Below, piece after piece: positions 34,890 to 43,675 of a stretch of 64,000 nucleotides of DNA (position 1 is the stretch's first letter; every line of letters begins with the position of its first letter). The translations under genes were made by a program, and so were the position numbers. Source of the DNA: Glycocaulis sp050485565 (GTDB lineage Bacteria; Pseudomonadota; Alphaproteobacteria; Caulobacterales; Maricaulaceae). The stretch lies in contig NZ_JBJHBQ010000002.1 of assembly GCF_050485565.1 (NCBI RefSeq), positions 62,001 to 126,000 on the forward strand, written 5' to 3'. Under the pieces are notes generated by a model. That model made no database searches, had not been told where the DNA came from, and saw nothing but the letters and a program-made list of their open reading frames with translations.

Positions 34890-36407
34890 ATGAAGCCGCG
34901 CTTGAAATCCAGCCGCGCCGCGCGCGAACTCATCAAGACCCATGAACCCTTTCTGGGCGACGCGTTGCGCCGTGGGCGGCGCTGGGCGCTGGGCTACGGT
35001 CATACAGCCGCCGCCAAGGAAGGCGCACGCATCAGCCGTGAAGATGCCGAGCTGCTGCTTCTCTATGATGTGATCCAGGCCGAACAGGCCATCGACAAGG
35101 CCGTGGGCGAGGACCTGCCAGGTTCGGTGCGCGACGCGCTGGTATCCTTTGCCTGCTCAATCGGTCCGGGCGCATTCAAGGTGTCGGACGTGGCCCGTCT
35201 TGCGCGCGATGGCCGCCATCTGGAGGCGGCTGCCGCGCTGGAAACCTGGGTGCGCGCCGAGGAAGATGGCCGTCTGGTCGTCTCCGAGCGCCTTGTGCGC
35301 CGCCGCGCCGCTGAAAAGGCTCTCTATCTCAAAGGTTTGCAGGAGAAAGCCGAACCGGCGCCTGCGCCCGCAGCGCCGCCGCAGCCGGAAGCCGAAGCTG
35401 CCGACCCCGCGCCGCGCATCGGCCCGCTAGTCGATCTGGAGCTGGAATTTATCGACCCGCCAGAGCCGGGCGGCATGGTGCTCGAGGATGACACGCCAGA
35501 GCCGGAGGCCGTTGAAGAGCCGCTGGCTGAACCGCAAGCAGAACCAGAACCCGAAGCGGCCACCGAACCAGCTCCGGCTGAAGAGGAAACGCCTTCGCCA
35601 GCGCCGGCTCTTGCCCCTGACGAGCTGGACGACCCGACCGGCAGCGTGATTGCGCGCATGAACGCGCAAATGGCAGAGACCATGGCCGTTCCGGCAGATG
35701 CGCCCGCCCGCGAGGAAACCCCGGTGGCAAGCGATGCCCGTCTGGGCTTCAGCTTCATGCAGCGCGCCGAGCCGGAAGCCCCGGCGCCAGCGCCCCAGCC
35801 CGCCGCCGAGCCGGAACAGCCGCGTTACAAGGTCGGCCCGGTGCCGGTTTATGCGGCGATCTCCTCGGTGACGATTACGCGCACCGATATCGCGGTCCCT
35901 GTCACGCCTCCTGTCACGCCCCCTGCGCCGGAAGCGGTGCAGCCGACTGCCATCAGCGCCGATTCGCCCGCCCCCAGCGCCGGCTTCTCCGGTGAGGTGC
36001 AGGCCGTGGGCCGTCCCGCCGACATGCCCGAAGAAGACGAGGCGGTTGATAGCGATGAGATTCACCCCGGCGTTCTGATGGGTACGGCCGCTCCGGCGCC
36101 TGAACTGCCGCAAGCCGGACCCGGCCCGGCTGCACCGGCCAAAGCGCCCGGCAATGGCACATGGCTGTTTGTGGCCAATCTGGCTGTCGGTGTGGCGATG
36201 ACGGGCTTTGGCCTGTGGACGATTATCGAGCGCGGCACCGACCCGGAGATTGTCGATTTCGGCCTTCTGGGTCCGGTCGCGGCGGCTATGGGCATAGCCC
36301 TGACCATCACCTCGGCCTGGATACTCCTCACCCGCACGCGCCAGCCCAAAGCGGCCGCCGAAAGCGCCGATACGGCGAACGAAGCCAGCCCGCCAGAAGG
36401 CGAGTAA
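34890..36407 (+). CDS. GH24 lysozyme-like domain fused to acidic linker and two C-terminal membrane helices
   Basis: Residues 1-150 match phage-type GH24 lysozyme: catalytic Glu region ELIKTHEPF, GYGHT, and VRDALVSFACSIGPGAF. There is no signal peptide. Residues about 155-420 are a low-complexity Pro/Glu/Ala linker. The C-terminus has two membrane helices (WLFVANLAVGVAMTGFGLW and FGLLGPVAAAMGIALTITSA). Without a signal peptide the lysozyme part would stay inside unless a dedicated export path or reversed topology applies. The ATG at 34890 follows a GGGACA leader. No phage genes are nearby. Confidence 0.82.
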   Translation: MKPRLKSSRAARELIKTHEPFLGDALRRGRRWALGYGHTAAAKEGARISREDAELLLLYDVIQAEQAIDKAVGEDLPGSVRDALVSFACSIGPGAFKVSDVARLARDGRHLEAAAALETWVRAEEDGRLVVSERLVRRRAAEKALYLKGLQEKAEPAPAPAAPPQPEAEAADPAPRIGPLVDLELEFIDPPEPGGMVLEDDTPEPEAVEEPLAEPQAEPEPEAATEPAPAEEETPSPAPALAPDELDDPTGSVIARMNAQMAETMAVPADAPAREETPVASDARLGFSFMQRAEPEAPAPAPQPAAEPEQPRYKVGPVPVYAAISSVTITRTDIAVPVTPPVTPPAPEAVQPTAISADSPAPSAGFSGEVQAVGRPADMPEEDEAVDSDEIHPGVLMGTAAPAPELPQAGPGPAAPAKAPGNGTWLFVANLAVGVAMTGFGLWTIIERGTDPEIVDFGLLGPVAAAMGIALTITSAWILLTRTRQPKAAAESADTANEASPPEGE

Positions 36408-36455
36408 AGGCAGTCCACGCTTGACCATAATGGCGGGCGTGGTATCCCGCCTGCC

Positions 36456-37628
36456 ATGATATCGAACCAATACCCGACGCTGGAATTCCCCCTGGGGGAG
36501 ACCGCAGAGATGCTGCGCGACACCGTGCGCAGCTTTGCTTCCGACAAAATCGCGCCCCTGGCCGCCGAGATCGATGTGAAGGACGAGTTTCCGCATCATC
36601 TCTGGCGCGAGCTGGGCGAGATGGGCCTTCTGGGCATTACCGTCGGCGAGGAATATGGCGGTTCGGGCCTTGGCTATCTCGAGCATGTGATCGCGATGGA
36701 GGAAATCTCCCGCGCATCGGCTTCGGTGGGCCTGTCCTACGGCGCGCACTCAAACCTGTGCGTCAACCAGATCAAGCTCAATGGCAATGACGCGCAGCGG
36801 GAGAAATACCTGCCCAAACTCGTCTCCGGCGAGCATGTCGGCGCGCTCGCCATGAGCGAGCCGGGCGCAGGCTCTGACGTTGTTTCCATGCGGCTGAAGG
36901 CCGAGAAGAAAGGCGACCGCTACGTCCTCAATGGCTCGAAAATGTGGATCACCAACGGGCCGAGCGCGGACGTGCTGGTGGTCTATGCCAAGACCGATCC
37001 CAATGGCGGCTCGAAGGGCATCACCGCCTTCCTGATCGAGAAGGACATGAAGGGTTTCTCCGTCGCCCAGAAGCTCGACAAGCTGGGCATGCGCGGCTCT
37101 GAAACCGGCGAGCTTGTCTTCGATAATTGCGAAGTGCCCGAAGACAACGTGCTTGGCGGCGTGGGTCAGGGCGTGCGCGTGCTGATGAGCGGGCTCGATT
37201 ATGAGCGCGCGGTGCTCTCTGCCGGTCCTGTCGGCATCATGCAGGCATGCATGGATGTGGTCATGCCCTACATCCATGAGCGCAAGCAGTTCGGCAAAGC
37301 CATTGGCGAGTTCCAGCTGGTACAGGGCAAGATCGCCGACATGTACACGCGCATGAACGCGTCGCGCGCCTATGTGTACGCCGTCGCGCAAGCCTGTGAC
37401 GCGGGCAAGACGACGCGCAAGGACGCCGCCGGCGCGATCCTGTTTGCGGCCGAGGCCGCGACGCAATGCGCGCTCGATGCCATCCAGATTCTCGGCGGCA
37501 ATGGCTATATCAATGAATACCCGACGGGCCGCCTCCTGCGCGATGCCAAGCTCTATGAGATCGGGGCAGGCACCAGCGAAATCCGCCGCTGGCTGATCGG
37601 CCGGGAACTCTTCGGCGAGAGCGCGTAA
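36456..37628 (+). CDS. ivd: Isovaleryl-CoA dehydrogenase
   Basis: FAD enzyme converting isovaleryl-CoA to 3-methylcrotonyl-CoA in leucine degradation. The 390-residue protein shows the IVD-type N-terminus (NQYPTLEFPLGETAEMLRD), MSEPGAGSDVVSM, and KMWITNGPSADVLVV. The catalytic Glu is at the IVD position in LDYERAVLSAG (E250), and the usual acyl-CoA dehydrogenase Glu near the C-terminus is replaced (YEIGAGTSEIRR). A small inverted repeat (GGCGGG/CCCGCC) lies just before the ATG. Confidence 0.93.
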   Translation: MISNQYPTLEFPLGETAEMLRDTVRSFASDKIAPLAAEIDVKDEFPHHLWRELGEMGLLGITVGEEYGGSGLGYLEHVIAMEEISRASASVGLSYGAHSNLCVNQIKLNGNDAQREKYLPKLVSGEHVGALAMSEPGAGSDVVSMRLKAEKKGDRYVLNGSKMWITNGPSADVLVVYAKTDPNGGSKGITAFLIEKDMKGFSVAQKLDKLGMRGSETGELVFDNCEVPEDNVLGGVGQGVRVLMSGLDYERAVLSAGPVGIMQACMDVVMPYIHERKQFGKAIGEFQLVQGKIADMYTRMNASRAYVYAVAQACDAGKTTRKDAAGAILFAAEAATQCALDAIQILGGNGYINEYPTGRLLRDAKLYEIGAGTSEIRRWLIGRELFGESA

Positions 37629-37649
37629 GACGCGATTTCGTGTCCCCTC

Positions 37650-37738
37650 TCGTCGTTCCCGCGCAGGCGGGAACCCAGAGCCGCATGCATAGTCTTCGCT
37701 CTATGATCTCTGGATCCCCGCCTGCGCGGGGGTGACGA
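37650..37738. repeat. CGTCGTTCCCG-type two-hairpin repeat
   Basis: Hairpin TTCCCGCGCAGGCGGGAA with arm CCCAG, a spacer, then arm CTGGAT and hairpin CCCCGCCTGCGCGGGG, between CGTC and GACGA ends. The unit at 56568-56656 is the same kind in the opposite orientation. Confidence 0.8.
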
Positions 37739-37758
37739 AGAGCGAGAGGAACGCCATC

Positions 37759-37823
37759 GCGTTTCCCCGACGCACGTCGGGGTCCAGAAATAAACTGGGC
37801 ACCGGCTTGCGCCGGTGAAACGC
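37759..37823. repeat. GCGTTT-type two-hairpin repeat, copy A (reverse orientation)
   Basis: A 65-bp unit with outer arms GCGTTT and AAACGC, hairpins CCCCGACGCACGTCGGGG and ACCGGCTTGCGCCGGT, and inner arms CCAG and CTGG. Four more copies: 47260, 53941, 56697, 62460. Confidence 0.85.
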
Positions 37824-37858
37824 CAGGACTAGATATTTTACACTATTAACACCTGAAA

Positions 37859-37886
37859 TTGACAAAAATGATTGTTTGCGTCAATA
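37859..37886 (+). promoter_or_regulatory. Candidate promoter/operator of the AbrB-PIN pair
   Basis: TTGACA (37859-37864) and TCAATA (37881-37886) are 16 bp apart in an unusually AT-rich stretch. TTGAC and GTCAA form an inverted repeat around the spacer, suitable for autoregulation by the AbrB-type antitoxin. Predicted by eye. Confidence 0.5.
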
Positions 37887-37913
37887 TCTCCAGCAAACCT
37901 GATGGAGAGTGTC

Positions 37914-38360
37914 ATGGTGCATCAGACAGTGCAGGACTTGAGAGCCTCTGTGGCCCATCTGCCCACAAAGTCGGCGCGGATACGTGCGCTGGCCAAGCAG
38001 GGCCTGAAGCGCGCCGATATCGCCCGCGCGCTGGATATCCGCTATCAGCACGTGCGCAATGTCCTCGTGGCCGATGAGGAGAAAGCCAATGCGGTGCCGA
38101 TACAACCCGATAGCGTGACAGTTTCCGTTGATAGTGCCGGGCGGGTGTTGATACCGGCGGCGTTCCGGGAATGGTTCGGCCTGCAGGAGGGCAGCAATCT
38201 GGTGCTCAATGCTGGCGCAGACGGGCTGGAGCTGTTGCCGCCCTCGCGCGCAGCCGACAAGGCACGCGCGCTTCTAAGGCCGTTTCTGGAACCCGGTCTC
38301 AGCCTGTCTGAGGAGCTGATCGCGGACCGCCGCGCGGAGGCGGCCCGTGAAAACGGGTGA
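37914..38360 (+). CDS. AbrB/MazE-type antitoxin with N-terminal HTH-like region
   Basis: A 148-residue protein. The N-terminal part (SARIRALAKQGLKRADIARA and ALDIRYQHVRNVL) looks like a helix-turn-helix. The C-terminal part (SVDSAGRVLIPAAFREWFGL then EGSNLVLNAG) is a swapped-hairpin AbrB DNA-binding domain. The start is the ATG at 37914, preceded by GGAGAG at six bases. It overlaps the PIN gene by 14 bp, the normal antitoxin-toxin order, and should neutralise the PIN toxin and repress the operon. Confidence 0.85.
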   Translation: MVHQTVQDLRASVAHLPTKSARIRALAKQGLKRADIARALDIRYQHVRNVLVADEEKANAVPIQPDSVTVSVDSAGRVLIPAAFREWFGLQEGSNLVLNAGADGLELLPPSRAADKARALLRPFLEPGLSLSEELIADRRAEAARENG

Positions 38361-38739
38361 GGGCGCGGTTCTTGATGCTTCCGCCTTGCTGGCGGTTCTG
38401 CTTGGCGAGCCGGGCGCCGGGCATGTCGAACGCTATTTGCCGGGCGCGGTGATGTCTGCGGTCAATCTGAGCGAGGTGGCGGGCAAGCTGATGGAGAAGG
38501 GCGCACCGCAGGAAGCCGTCAAGGCGGCCATCGCGTCCATCGGGCTTGTGGTTATCGATTTTGACGAGGCGCAGGCCATGGCAGCGGCGTCGCTGAGGCC
38601 GCGCACCCGCGCGCTCGGCCTGTCTCTGGGTGACCGCGCCTGCCTGGCCCTTGGCGAAACGCGTGGCGGCAAAATTGTCACCTGTGATACGGCGTGGTCG
38701 GCGGTTGATACGTCGGCCACCATCGTGCAGGCGCGCTAA
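38347..38739 (+). CDS. PIN-domain toxin (VapC-like ribonuclease)
   Basis: A 130-residue PIN protein with the acidic site residues in place: D10 (VLDASALLAVLL), E43 (LSEVAGKLM), D96 (SLGDRACLALG) and D114 (TCDTAWSAV). The start is GTG at 38347, inside the antitoxin gene. Expected to cleave RNA, often initiator tRNA. All catalytic residues are kept, so the toxin may be active. Its stop TAA overlaps the stop of the convergent patatin gene. Confidence 0.87.
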   Translation: MKTGEGAVLDASALLAVLLGEPGAGHVERYLPGAVMSAVNLSEVAGKLMEKGAPQEAVKAAIASIGLVVIDFDEAQAMAAASLRPRTRALGLSLGDRACLALGETRGGKIVTCDTAWSAVDTSATIVQAR

Positions 38740-40469
38740 CCCCCCGGTTTCAGGCGCGCCATCAGGCGGTGATCGGCGCTGTTGAGCATGGCCATCGTGC
38801 TTTCATAGCCCGCCACGATGGCGTCGTCGTATCGGCGCCATTCGCGCAGATCCATCTCGATATCGGGCAGGACCAGCATGTCGGCGGCCTCGCGCGTTTC
38901 GGCGTGCTCGTCCATCGTGGCGGCGGTGGCCGCGCGCATCAGCAGCGAGGCGATGGGTGGCGGATCAGAGAGGCCATGGCGCAGCACCCAGCCGAAAAAG
39001 CCCGGCGGATTGATGAAATCTTTCGGGTTGATTGCCTTGTTGCGGGTCACGTCCACGCCGATATTCGCGCCGCGATGGCTGGATTTGAGTTCCTTGATGG
39101 GGAAGTTGTTGAACACCGCCCCGTCGACCAGCACGTTCTCGCCATCGATCACGGGCGGCAAAAGCCCCGGAATGGCGAGAGAGGCGCGCAAGGCATCGCG
39201 CAGCCGCCCACGCCGGTGCACGCGCACGCTGCCATCGGTGAGGTTGGAGGAGACACAGAAGAAGGGGCGTTGCAGATCGGCAATGTCGATATCGCCGAAA
39301 TGCTCGGCCAGGCGCTTTTCCACCTCCTTGCCGCGCACCAGGCTGACTACGGGCAGTGTCCAGTCGCTCAAGGGGCTGGATTCCACAAACGCCTTGCGGA
39401 TGCGGGTATCGATCTCGTCATTGCTCCAGCCCATGGCGACACCGGCGGCGATGATCGCGCCCATGGAGGTGCCGGCCAGAAAATCGAACTCGATCCCGTG
39501 ATCGCGAAAAGCATGGATCGCCCCGATATGGGCATAGGCCCGGCTGCCGCCACCCGACAGGACCAGCCCCACCGAGCATCCCGCCATGGTGCGCGCCAGA
39601 TGGGCGACATCGCCGGCTTCGAACTGACGCCAGTGGAAGCAGCGCGCGGCCTCGGCGGCGTCCATCCATTCCTGCGGCGTGGCGACACTTCTGGCACCGC
39701 CATGGTGGAGCAGCACGACATCGATCAGGCGCAGTTTTGCGGCCGGTGAGGGGTCTTCGGGCAGGATGGGCAAAGAGGGCCGGGCATCGCCACGCGCCAG
39801 CAGCCAGACCCGGTCTGCCCGGCCAATCGCCTGACGCGCCCACGAGACGTCATTCAGGCGCGCGGTGAGGATGATGATATCGCCGGCGCGCTCGGCCTCG
39901 TCGAGCTGTGAGGGCGGTATCACATCGCCTTCCTCGCCGATAATCGTGCATTTGCGCCCCAGCGCGGCGAGCGCGTCTTTCAGCTGGCGTGAGCGCAAGG
40001 TCAGATCAATGGTCGGCGAGGTGGAGATCAGCGCAAACACGCGCGGCTCGGCCTTGGAGCGCAGCGTGCCGCCGCGCAGGCGGAACAGCATCATGCGCGC
40101 CAGCTCGCGCATCAGGCTGGCATGGCGGCGGGTAAGCTTCTCGAACGCGGCCTTGGGCAGGCGGATCAGCTCGCTGTCCCTGAGGGCGTAGATATTGGCC
40201 GAGTGGGGCCGGTCCTCGACCAGCGCCATCTCGCCAATCGGCTCGCCCGCGCGGATATGGCCGACCAGTTCGGGCAGCCCGTCCGCCCCGGTGCGAAAGG
40301 CCGCCAGCGCGCCGGAACGCACCAGATAGAAGGCATCGGCCGGCTCGCCCGCCTCGAACAGGGTCTGGCCGGCAGGCAGGCAGAACCATTCCACCTCGGC
40401 CTCCACAGCCTTCAGCGCGGCTTTCTCAAGCCGGTTCAGGAAGGGAAGAAAGCCAAGCTTCATGTCCAT
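38736..40469 (-). CDS. Cyclic-nucleotide-binding patatin-like phospholipase (NTE family)
   Basis: A 577-residue protein. Residues about 10-130 form a cNMP-binding domain (EAGEPADAFYLVRSGALAAF, IGEMALVEDRPHSANIYA). The middle part (about 140-290) matches the nucleotide-fold linker seen in NTE-like proteins. The C-terminal patatin domain (about 305-500) has the oxyanion GGGSRAYAHIG, nucleophile GTSMG and catalytic Asp in LVDGAVFNNFP. Expected to hydrolyse phospholipid or lysophospholipid at the inner membrane. The acidic residues contacting cNMP cannot be judged with certainty. Confidence 0.9.
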   Translation of the reverse strand: MDMKLGFLPFLNRLEKAALKAVEAEVEWFCLPAGQTLFEAGEPADAFYLVRSGALAAFRTGADGLPELVGHIRAGEPIGEMALVEDRPHSANIYALRDSELIRLPKAAFEKLTRRHASLMRELARMMLFRLRGGTLRSKAEPRVFALISTSPTIDLTLRSRQLKDALAALGRKCTIIGEEGDVIPPSQLDEAERAGDIIILTARLNDVSWARQAIGRADRVWLLARGDARPSLPILPEDPSPAAKLRLIDVVLLHHGGARSVATPQEWMDAAEAARCFHWRQFEAGDVAHLARTMAGCSVGLVLSGGGSRAYAHIGAIHAFRDHGIEFDFLAGTSMGAIIAAGVAMGWSNDEIDTRIRKAFVESSPLSDWTLPVVSLVRGKEVEKRLAEHFGDIDIADLQRPFFCVSSNLTDGSVRVHRRGRLRDALRASLAIPGLLPPVIDGENVLVDGAVFNNFPIKELKSSHRGANIGVDVTRNKAINPKDFINPPGFFGWVLRHGLSDPPPIASLLMRAATAATMDEHAETREAADMLVLPDIEMDLREWRRYDDAIVAGYESTMAMLNSADHRLMARLKPGG

Positions 40470-40510
40470 GATGGTCGCACCCCTGCCGGGTTGCGTAACG
40501 CGCTACCCGG

Positions 40511-40873
40511 TCATTCGTCCAGATACCGCCATGAGTCCGCGCCGTCGAACACCCGCAAAGCCAGATGGGTGAAATCGTAGTGCACGGCCATGCGCATATT
40601 CACCTTCATGCGGGCATCGGGCGCGGGGTCATTGCTCTCGTAATGGGTGGTGCAGCCGCATGTCCTGCAGGAGATGAAGGCGAGGGTGCGGTCGCCCTGC
40701 TCGTAGCGGATCACGGCGCTGGGTTGGTAGTCCAGCGTCACCTCATGGGCCGCGTAGGCGGCCCATAGCGCGCCGGTGCGTGCGCAGTATGAACAGGTGC
40801 AACTCGTCAGCCAGTCCGGATCACCGGGGACTGACCAGCGCACCTGTCCACAATGGCATGCGCCTTCGATCAC
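40511..40873 (-). CDS. GFA/CENP-V family zinc protein
   Basis: A 120-residue protein with zinc Cys clusters: CHC near residue 6-8, CTCSYC (about 25-30) and CRTCGC (about 67-72). This is the glutathione-dependent formaldehyde-activating (GFA) fold; actual formaldehyde activity is rarely shown for homologues. The GTG at 40873 is preferred to the ATG at 40912 because it lies 12 bp after the DUF885 stop with AGGAA upstream, whereas the ATG is inside DUF885. It probably belongs to the DUF885 operon. Confidence 0.85.
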   Translation of the reverse strand: MIEGACHCGQVRWSVPGDPDWLTSCTCSYCARTGALWAAYAAHEVTLDYQPSAVIRYEQGDRTLAFISCRTCGCTTHYESNDPAPDARMKVNMRMAVHYDFTHLALRVFDGADSWRYLDE

Positions 40874-40884
40874 GCGTGTCGTTC

Positions 40885-42732
40885 CTAGCCCGCCTGTACT
40901 TCGGCGATCCATTCATCGATCAGCTCTTCAAGTATCGCCAGCGGCACCGCGCCATCACGCAGGACCACTTCGTGGAACATGCGGATATCGAAATCATCGC
41001 CAAGCGCTGTCTCGGCGCGCTCGCGCAATGCGAGGATTTCCAGCATGCCGATCATGTAGGCGGTCGCCTGGCCGGGCATGACGATATAGCGCTCGATGGC
41101 GTTGGTGGCGTCACCGCGCGGATTGGGCGTGTTTTCCACCAGATATTCGATGGCCTGCTCGCGGGACCATTGCTTGTAGTGCAGCCCGGTATCGACGACG
41201 AGGCGGGCGGCGCGCCACAGCTCCATCGCAAGGCGGCCAAAGTTGGAATACGGGTCTTCATAAAAGCCCATTTCCAGCGGCAGATACTCGGTATAGAGGC
41301 CCCAGCCTTCGGTGTAGGCGGTATAGCCGCCAAACCGGCGGAAGGAGGGCACGTCTTCCAGATCGGTCATGATGGCCAGCTGCATATGGTGGCCGGGATT
41401 GCCCTCGTGATAGGCCAGCGCCTCCATCTGGTAGATCGGCATATCGGCCATATCGCGCAGGTTTGCGTAATAGATGCCGGGGCGTGAGCCGTCGGCAGCG
41501 GGGCGTGAATAGAAGGCTTTGCCGGCAGACGCTTCGCGGAAGGGCTCCACCCGGCGCACTTCCAGCTCGTGCTGGGGCAGGGTGATGAAGTATTCGGGCA
41601 GGCGCTCATTCATGCGCTCGATGATGGCGGTTGCCTCATCGAGATAAGCCTGACGCCCCTCATCGGTGTTGGGATAGTAGAATTGCGGGTCTTCGCGCAT
41701 GAACACGAAGAAGTCCTGCAGGCTGCCCTCAAATTCCACTTCTTCCATGATGGCTTCCATCTCGCGATGGATGCGCTCCACATTCTCCACGCCCAGATCA
41801 TGGACTTCCTGCGCTGTCAGGTCTGTGGTGGTGAAGTGGGCCAGGCGGGCATTGTAGAAAGCCTCGCCATCGGGCAGGCGCCACACGCCGTCACCGGCGG
41901 CCGCGCTCTCGCGCTGGGCCGTCATCACGCCGATCAGGCGCTCATAGGGTGCGACCCAGCCCAGAAGGGCTTCGCGGCCCTCATTGAGCAGGCGCACGCG
42001 GTCTTCCGCGCTGATATCGATCTGGTTGATATTCCGCTCATAGCTTTCCCAGACGACATTATCGCCTTCGCCGTCGAACGGCGCGCCGGAGATCACGTTC
42101 TGCGCGGTCTCGATGATGTAGTCATACATCCAGCGCGGCGGCTGGATACCCATCTCGAAGCGGGCCTCGGCCTCGTCGATCAGCGTGTTCATCACCTCGT
42201 CCACACTGCCTGCACGGCTGACCCAGGCTTCGGCGGTCTCCAGCGAGTTGATGCGGTGAATGGTGGTCAGGAAAACCGGGATGTTGGCATGCATGCCGCT
42301 CATCTGGTGGAAGACATAGCCGTGACGGCGGAAGGGATTGTTCGCCCGCGCGTTCTCCTGGCCGTACTCAAACAGCCGCCAGCTCAGCTGGGCGGAGGAA
42401 TCCAGCGCGTCAAAGTCGAAATTCTCGCGCATATAGCTGAGATTATCTTCGCCGATCTGGAAGCTTTCCTCGGCGAATTCATTGCTGAAATCGCCCCACA
42501 GCCCATAGTCCTCATCGATAATGCCGCGATAGGCCTTCATCAGCGGGCTGCGGTCGAGGGATTGCTGCTCGACCTGTTCAAACCAGGCGTTCAGGCGTTG
42601 GCTTTCGCTCTGCTCGGCTGCTGCGTCCTGCGTGGCCACGCTGGCAAGGGCTGGCGCGGCCATTATCGGCGCAGCCAGCAGAAGGGCCGACAGGGCGGCG
42701 CCTGAAAGACGCTGGCGAAGGGTATTGGTCAT
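40885..42732 (-). CDS. Secreted DUF885 family putative metallopeptidase
   Basis: A 615-residue protein with a signal peptide (LSALLLAAPIMAAPALA) and the full DUF885 domain. The signature AYHEGNPGHHMQ (about residues 444-455) resembles a zinc-binding His-Glu-His site, with a downstream acidic residue in YTEGWGLYTEYLPLEMG. Expected location is periplasm. Activity is assumed to be peptidase but is not established for most members. The ECH1-like gene ends 26 bp before this start. Confidence 0.88.
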   Translation of the reverse strand: MTNTLRQRLSGAALSALLLAAPIMAAPALASVATQDAAAEQSESQRLNAWFEQVEQQSLDRSPLMKAYRGIIDEDYGLWGDFSNEFAEESFQIGEDNLSYMRENFDFDALDSSAQLSWRLFEYGQENARANNPFRRHGYVFHQMSGMHANIPVFLTTIHRINSLETAEAWVSRAGSVDEVMNTLIDEAEARFEMGIQPPRWMYDYIIETAQNVISGAPFDGEGDNVVWESYERNINQIDISAEDRVRLLNEGREALLGWVAPYERLIGVMTAQRESAAAGDGVWRLPDGEAFYNARLAHFTTTDLTAQEVHDLGVENVERIHREMEAIMEEVEFEGSLQDFFVFMREDPQFYYPNTDEGRQAYLDEATAIIERMNERLPEYFITLPQHELEVRRVEPFREASAGKAFYSRPAADGSRPGIYYANLRDMADMPIYQMEALAYHEGNPGHHMQLAIMTDLEDVPSFRRFGGYTAYTEGWGLYTEYLPLEMGFYEDPYSNFGRLAMELWRAARLVVDTGLHYKQWSREQAIEYLVENTPNPRGDATNAIERYIVMPGQATAYMIGMLEILALRERAETALGDDFDIRMFHEVVLRDGAVPLAILEELIDEWIAEVQAG

Positions 42733-42758
42733 GTTTGAACTCCCCGGTTCCTTGAAAC

Positions 42759-43598
42759 TTACGTGTCCTGACCCAGCCTTTTGACCGGCGCGAGCGGCGT
42801 GAAATTGCCATCGCGCTTGTCTGACCGGGCAGCCATCGCCTCCACGATATCATGGGGATTCCAGATGGAAGCCTGCAGTGTCATCACATGTTCGAGACTG
42901 TCGGCCACCGAGTGGTCGCGCGAATAGAGGTGGGATTTCTTGATGCCCGCAATCGTCAGAGGCGGGCGGCTGGCAATGCGCGCTGCCACGGCGTCTACAT
43001 GCGCTTTCAGGGCCGCTTCGTCGGGCAGCACGCCATTGAGAAGGCCCAGCGCATACGCGCGTTCGGAGCTCAGTGTTTCGCCCGTATACGCCAGCTCCAG
43101 AGCAATACCCGACGGGATCAGGCGCGGCAGGCGCTGCAACGTGCCGACATCGGCCATCATGCCGATATTGGTCTCCTCGATGCGCAGCCAGGCATCGCTG
43201 GTACCATAGCGCAGATCACACGCCGTCACCATGTCCACCCCGCCGCCCACGCACGGCCCCTGCATGGCGGCGATGACCGGAAAGCGTGCACGCTCAAACG
43301 CCGTGAACGCATCCTGCAAGGACATGGCAGCGTCCATGAAGGCTTCGCGCGTGGCTGCCGTGTCGGTGGTCAGCGCGTTCGGGTCGGAGAACACCGATAT
43401 GTCCATGCCCGCAGTGAAGACCGGGCCTTCAGCGTCCAGAATCAGGACGCGCGTTTCGCCCGCATCCGACAGGGTGTTCACCGCATCGGGCAGTTCGCGC
43501 CAGAAGGCGGGCGTCATCGTGTTGCGCTTGTCGGGACGGTTCAGGGTCAGGCGGGCGATGGGGCCCTCTGATGACAAGGCGAAGCTGGTATAGGACAT
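42759..43598 (-). CDS. Crotonase-family enzyme, ECH1-like dienoyl-CoA isomerase
   Basis: A 279-residue crotonase fold protein: oxyanion regions FTAGMDISVF and MQGPCVGGGVDMVTACD, then RIEETNIGMMADVGTLQRLP. The Glu and Asp at the last motif match the delta3,5-delta2,4-dienoyl-CoA isomerase pattern (Glu then ADVGTLQRLP), rather than the two-Glu hydratase pattern. Proposed role is isomerising dienoyl-CoA during unsaturated fatty-acid oxidation. First gene of the ECH1-DUF885-GFA run. Confidence 0.85.
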   Translation of the reverse strand: MSYTSFALSSEGPIARLTLNRPDKRNTMTPAFWRELPDAVNTLSDAGETRVLILDAEGPVFTAGMDISVFSDPNALTTDTAATREAFMDAAMSLQDAFTAFERARFPVIAAMQGPCVGGGVDMVTACDLRYGTSDAWLRIEETNIGMMADVGTLQRLPRLIPSGIALELAYTGETLSSERAYALGLLNGVLPDEAALKAHVDAVAARIASRPPLTIAGIKKSHLYSRDHSVADSLEHVMTLQASIWNPHDIVEAMAARSDKRDGNFTPLAPVKRLGQDT

Positions 43599-43675
43599 GG
43601 AGGGTCTCCCGGCTGGCAGGTGAGATGCCTACTCTAGACCGGGAGACCGGGCATGCCAGTGGTCAATGCGGTGAT

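Noticed and set aside
34890..36407. Prophage remnant suggested by the lysozyme domain
   Set aside because: No integrase, structural, holin or terminase genes nearby; codon use matches neighbours.
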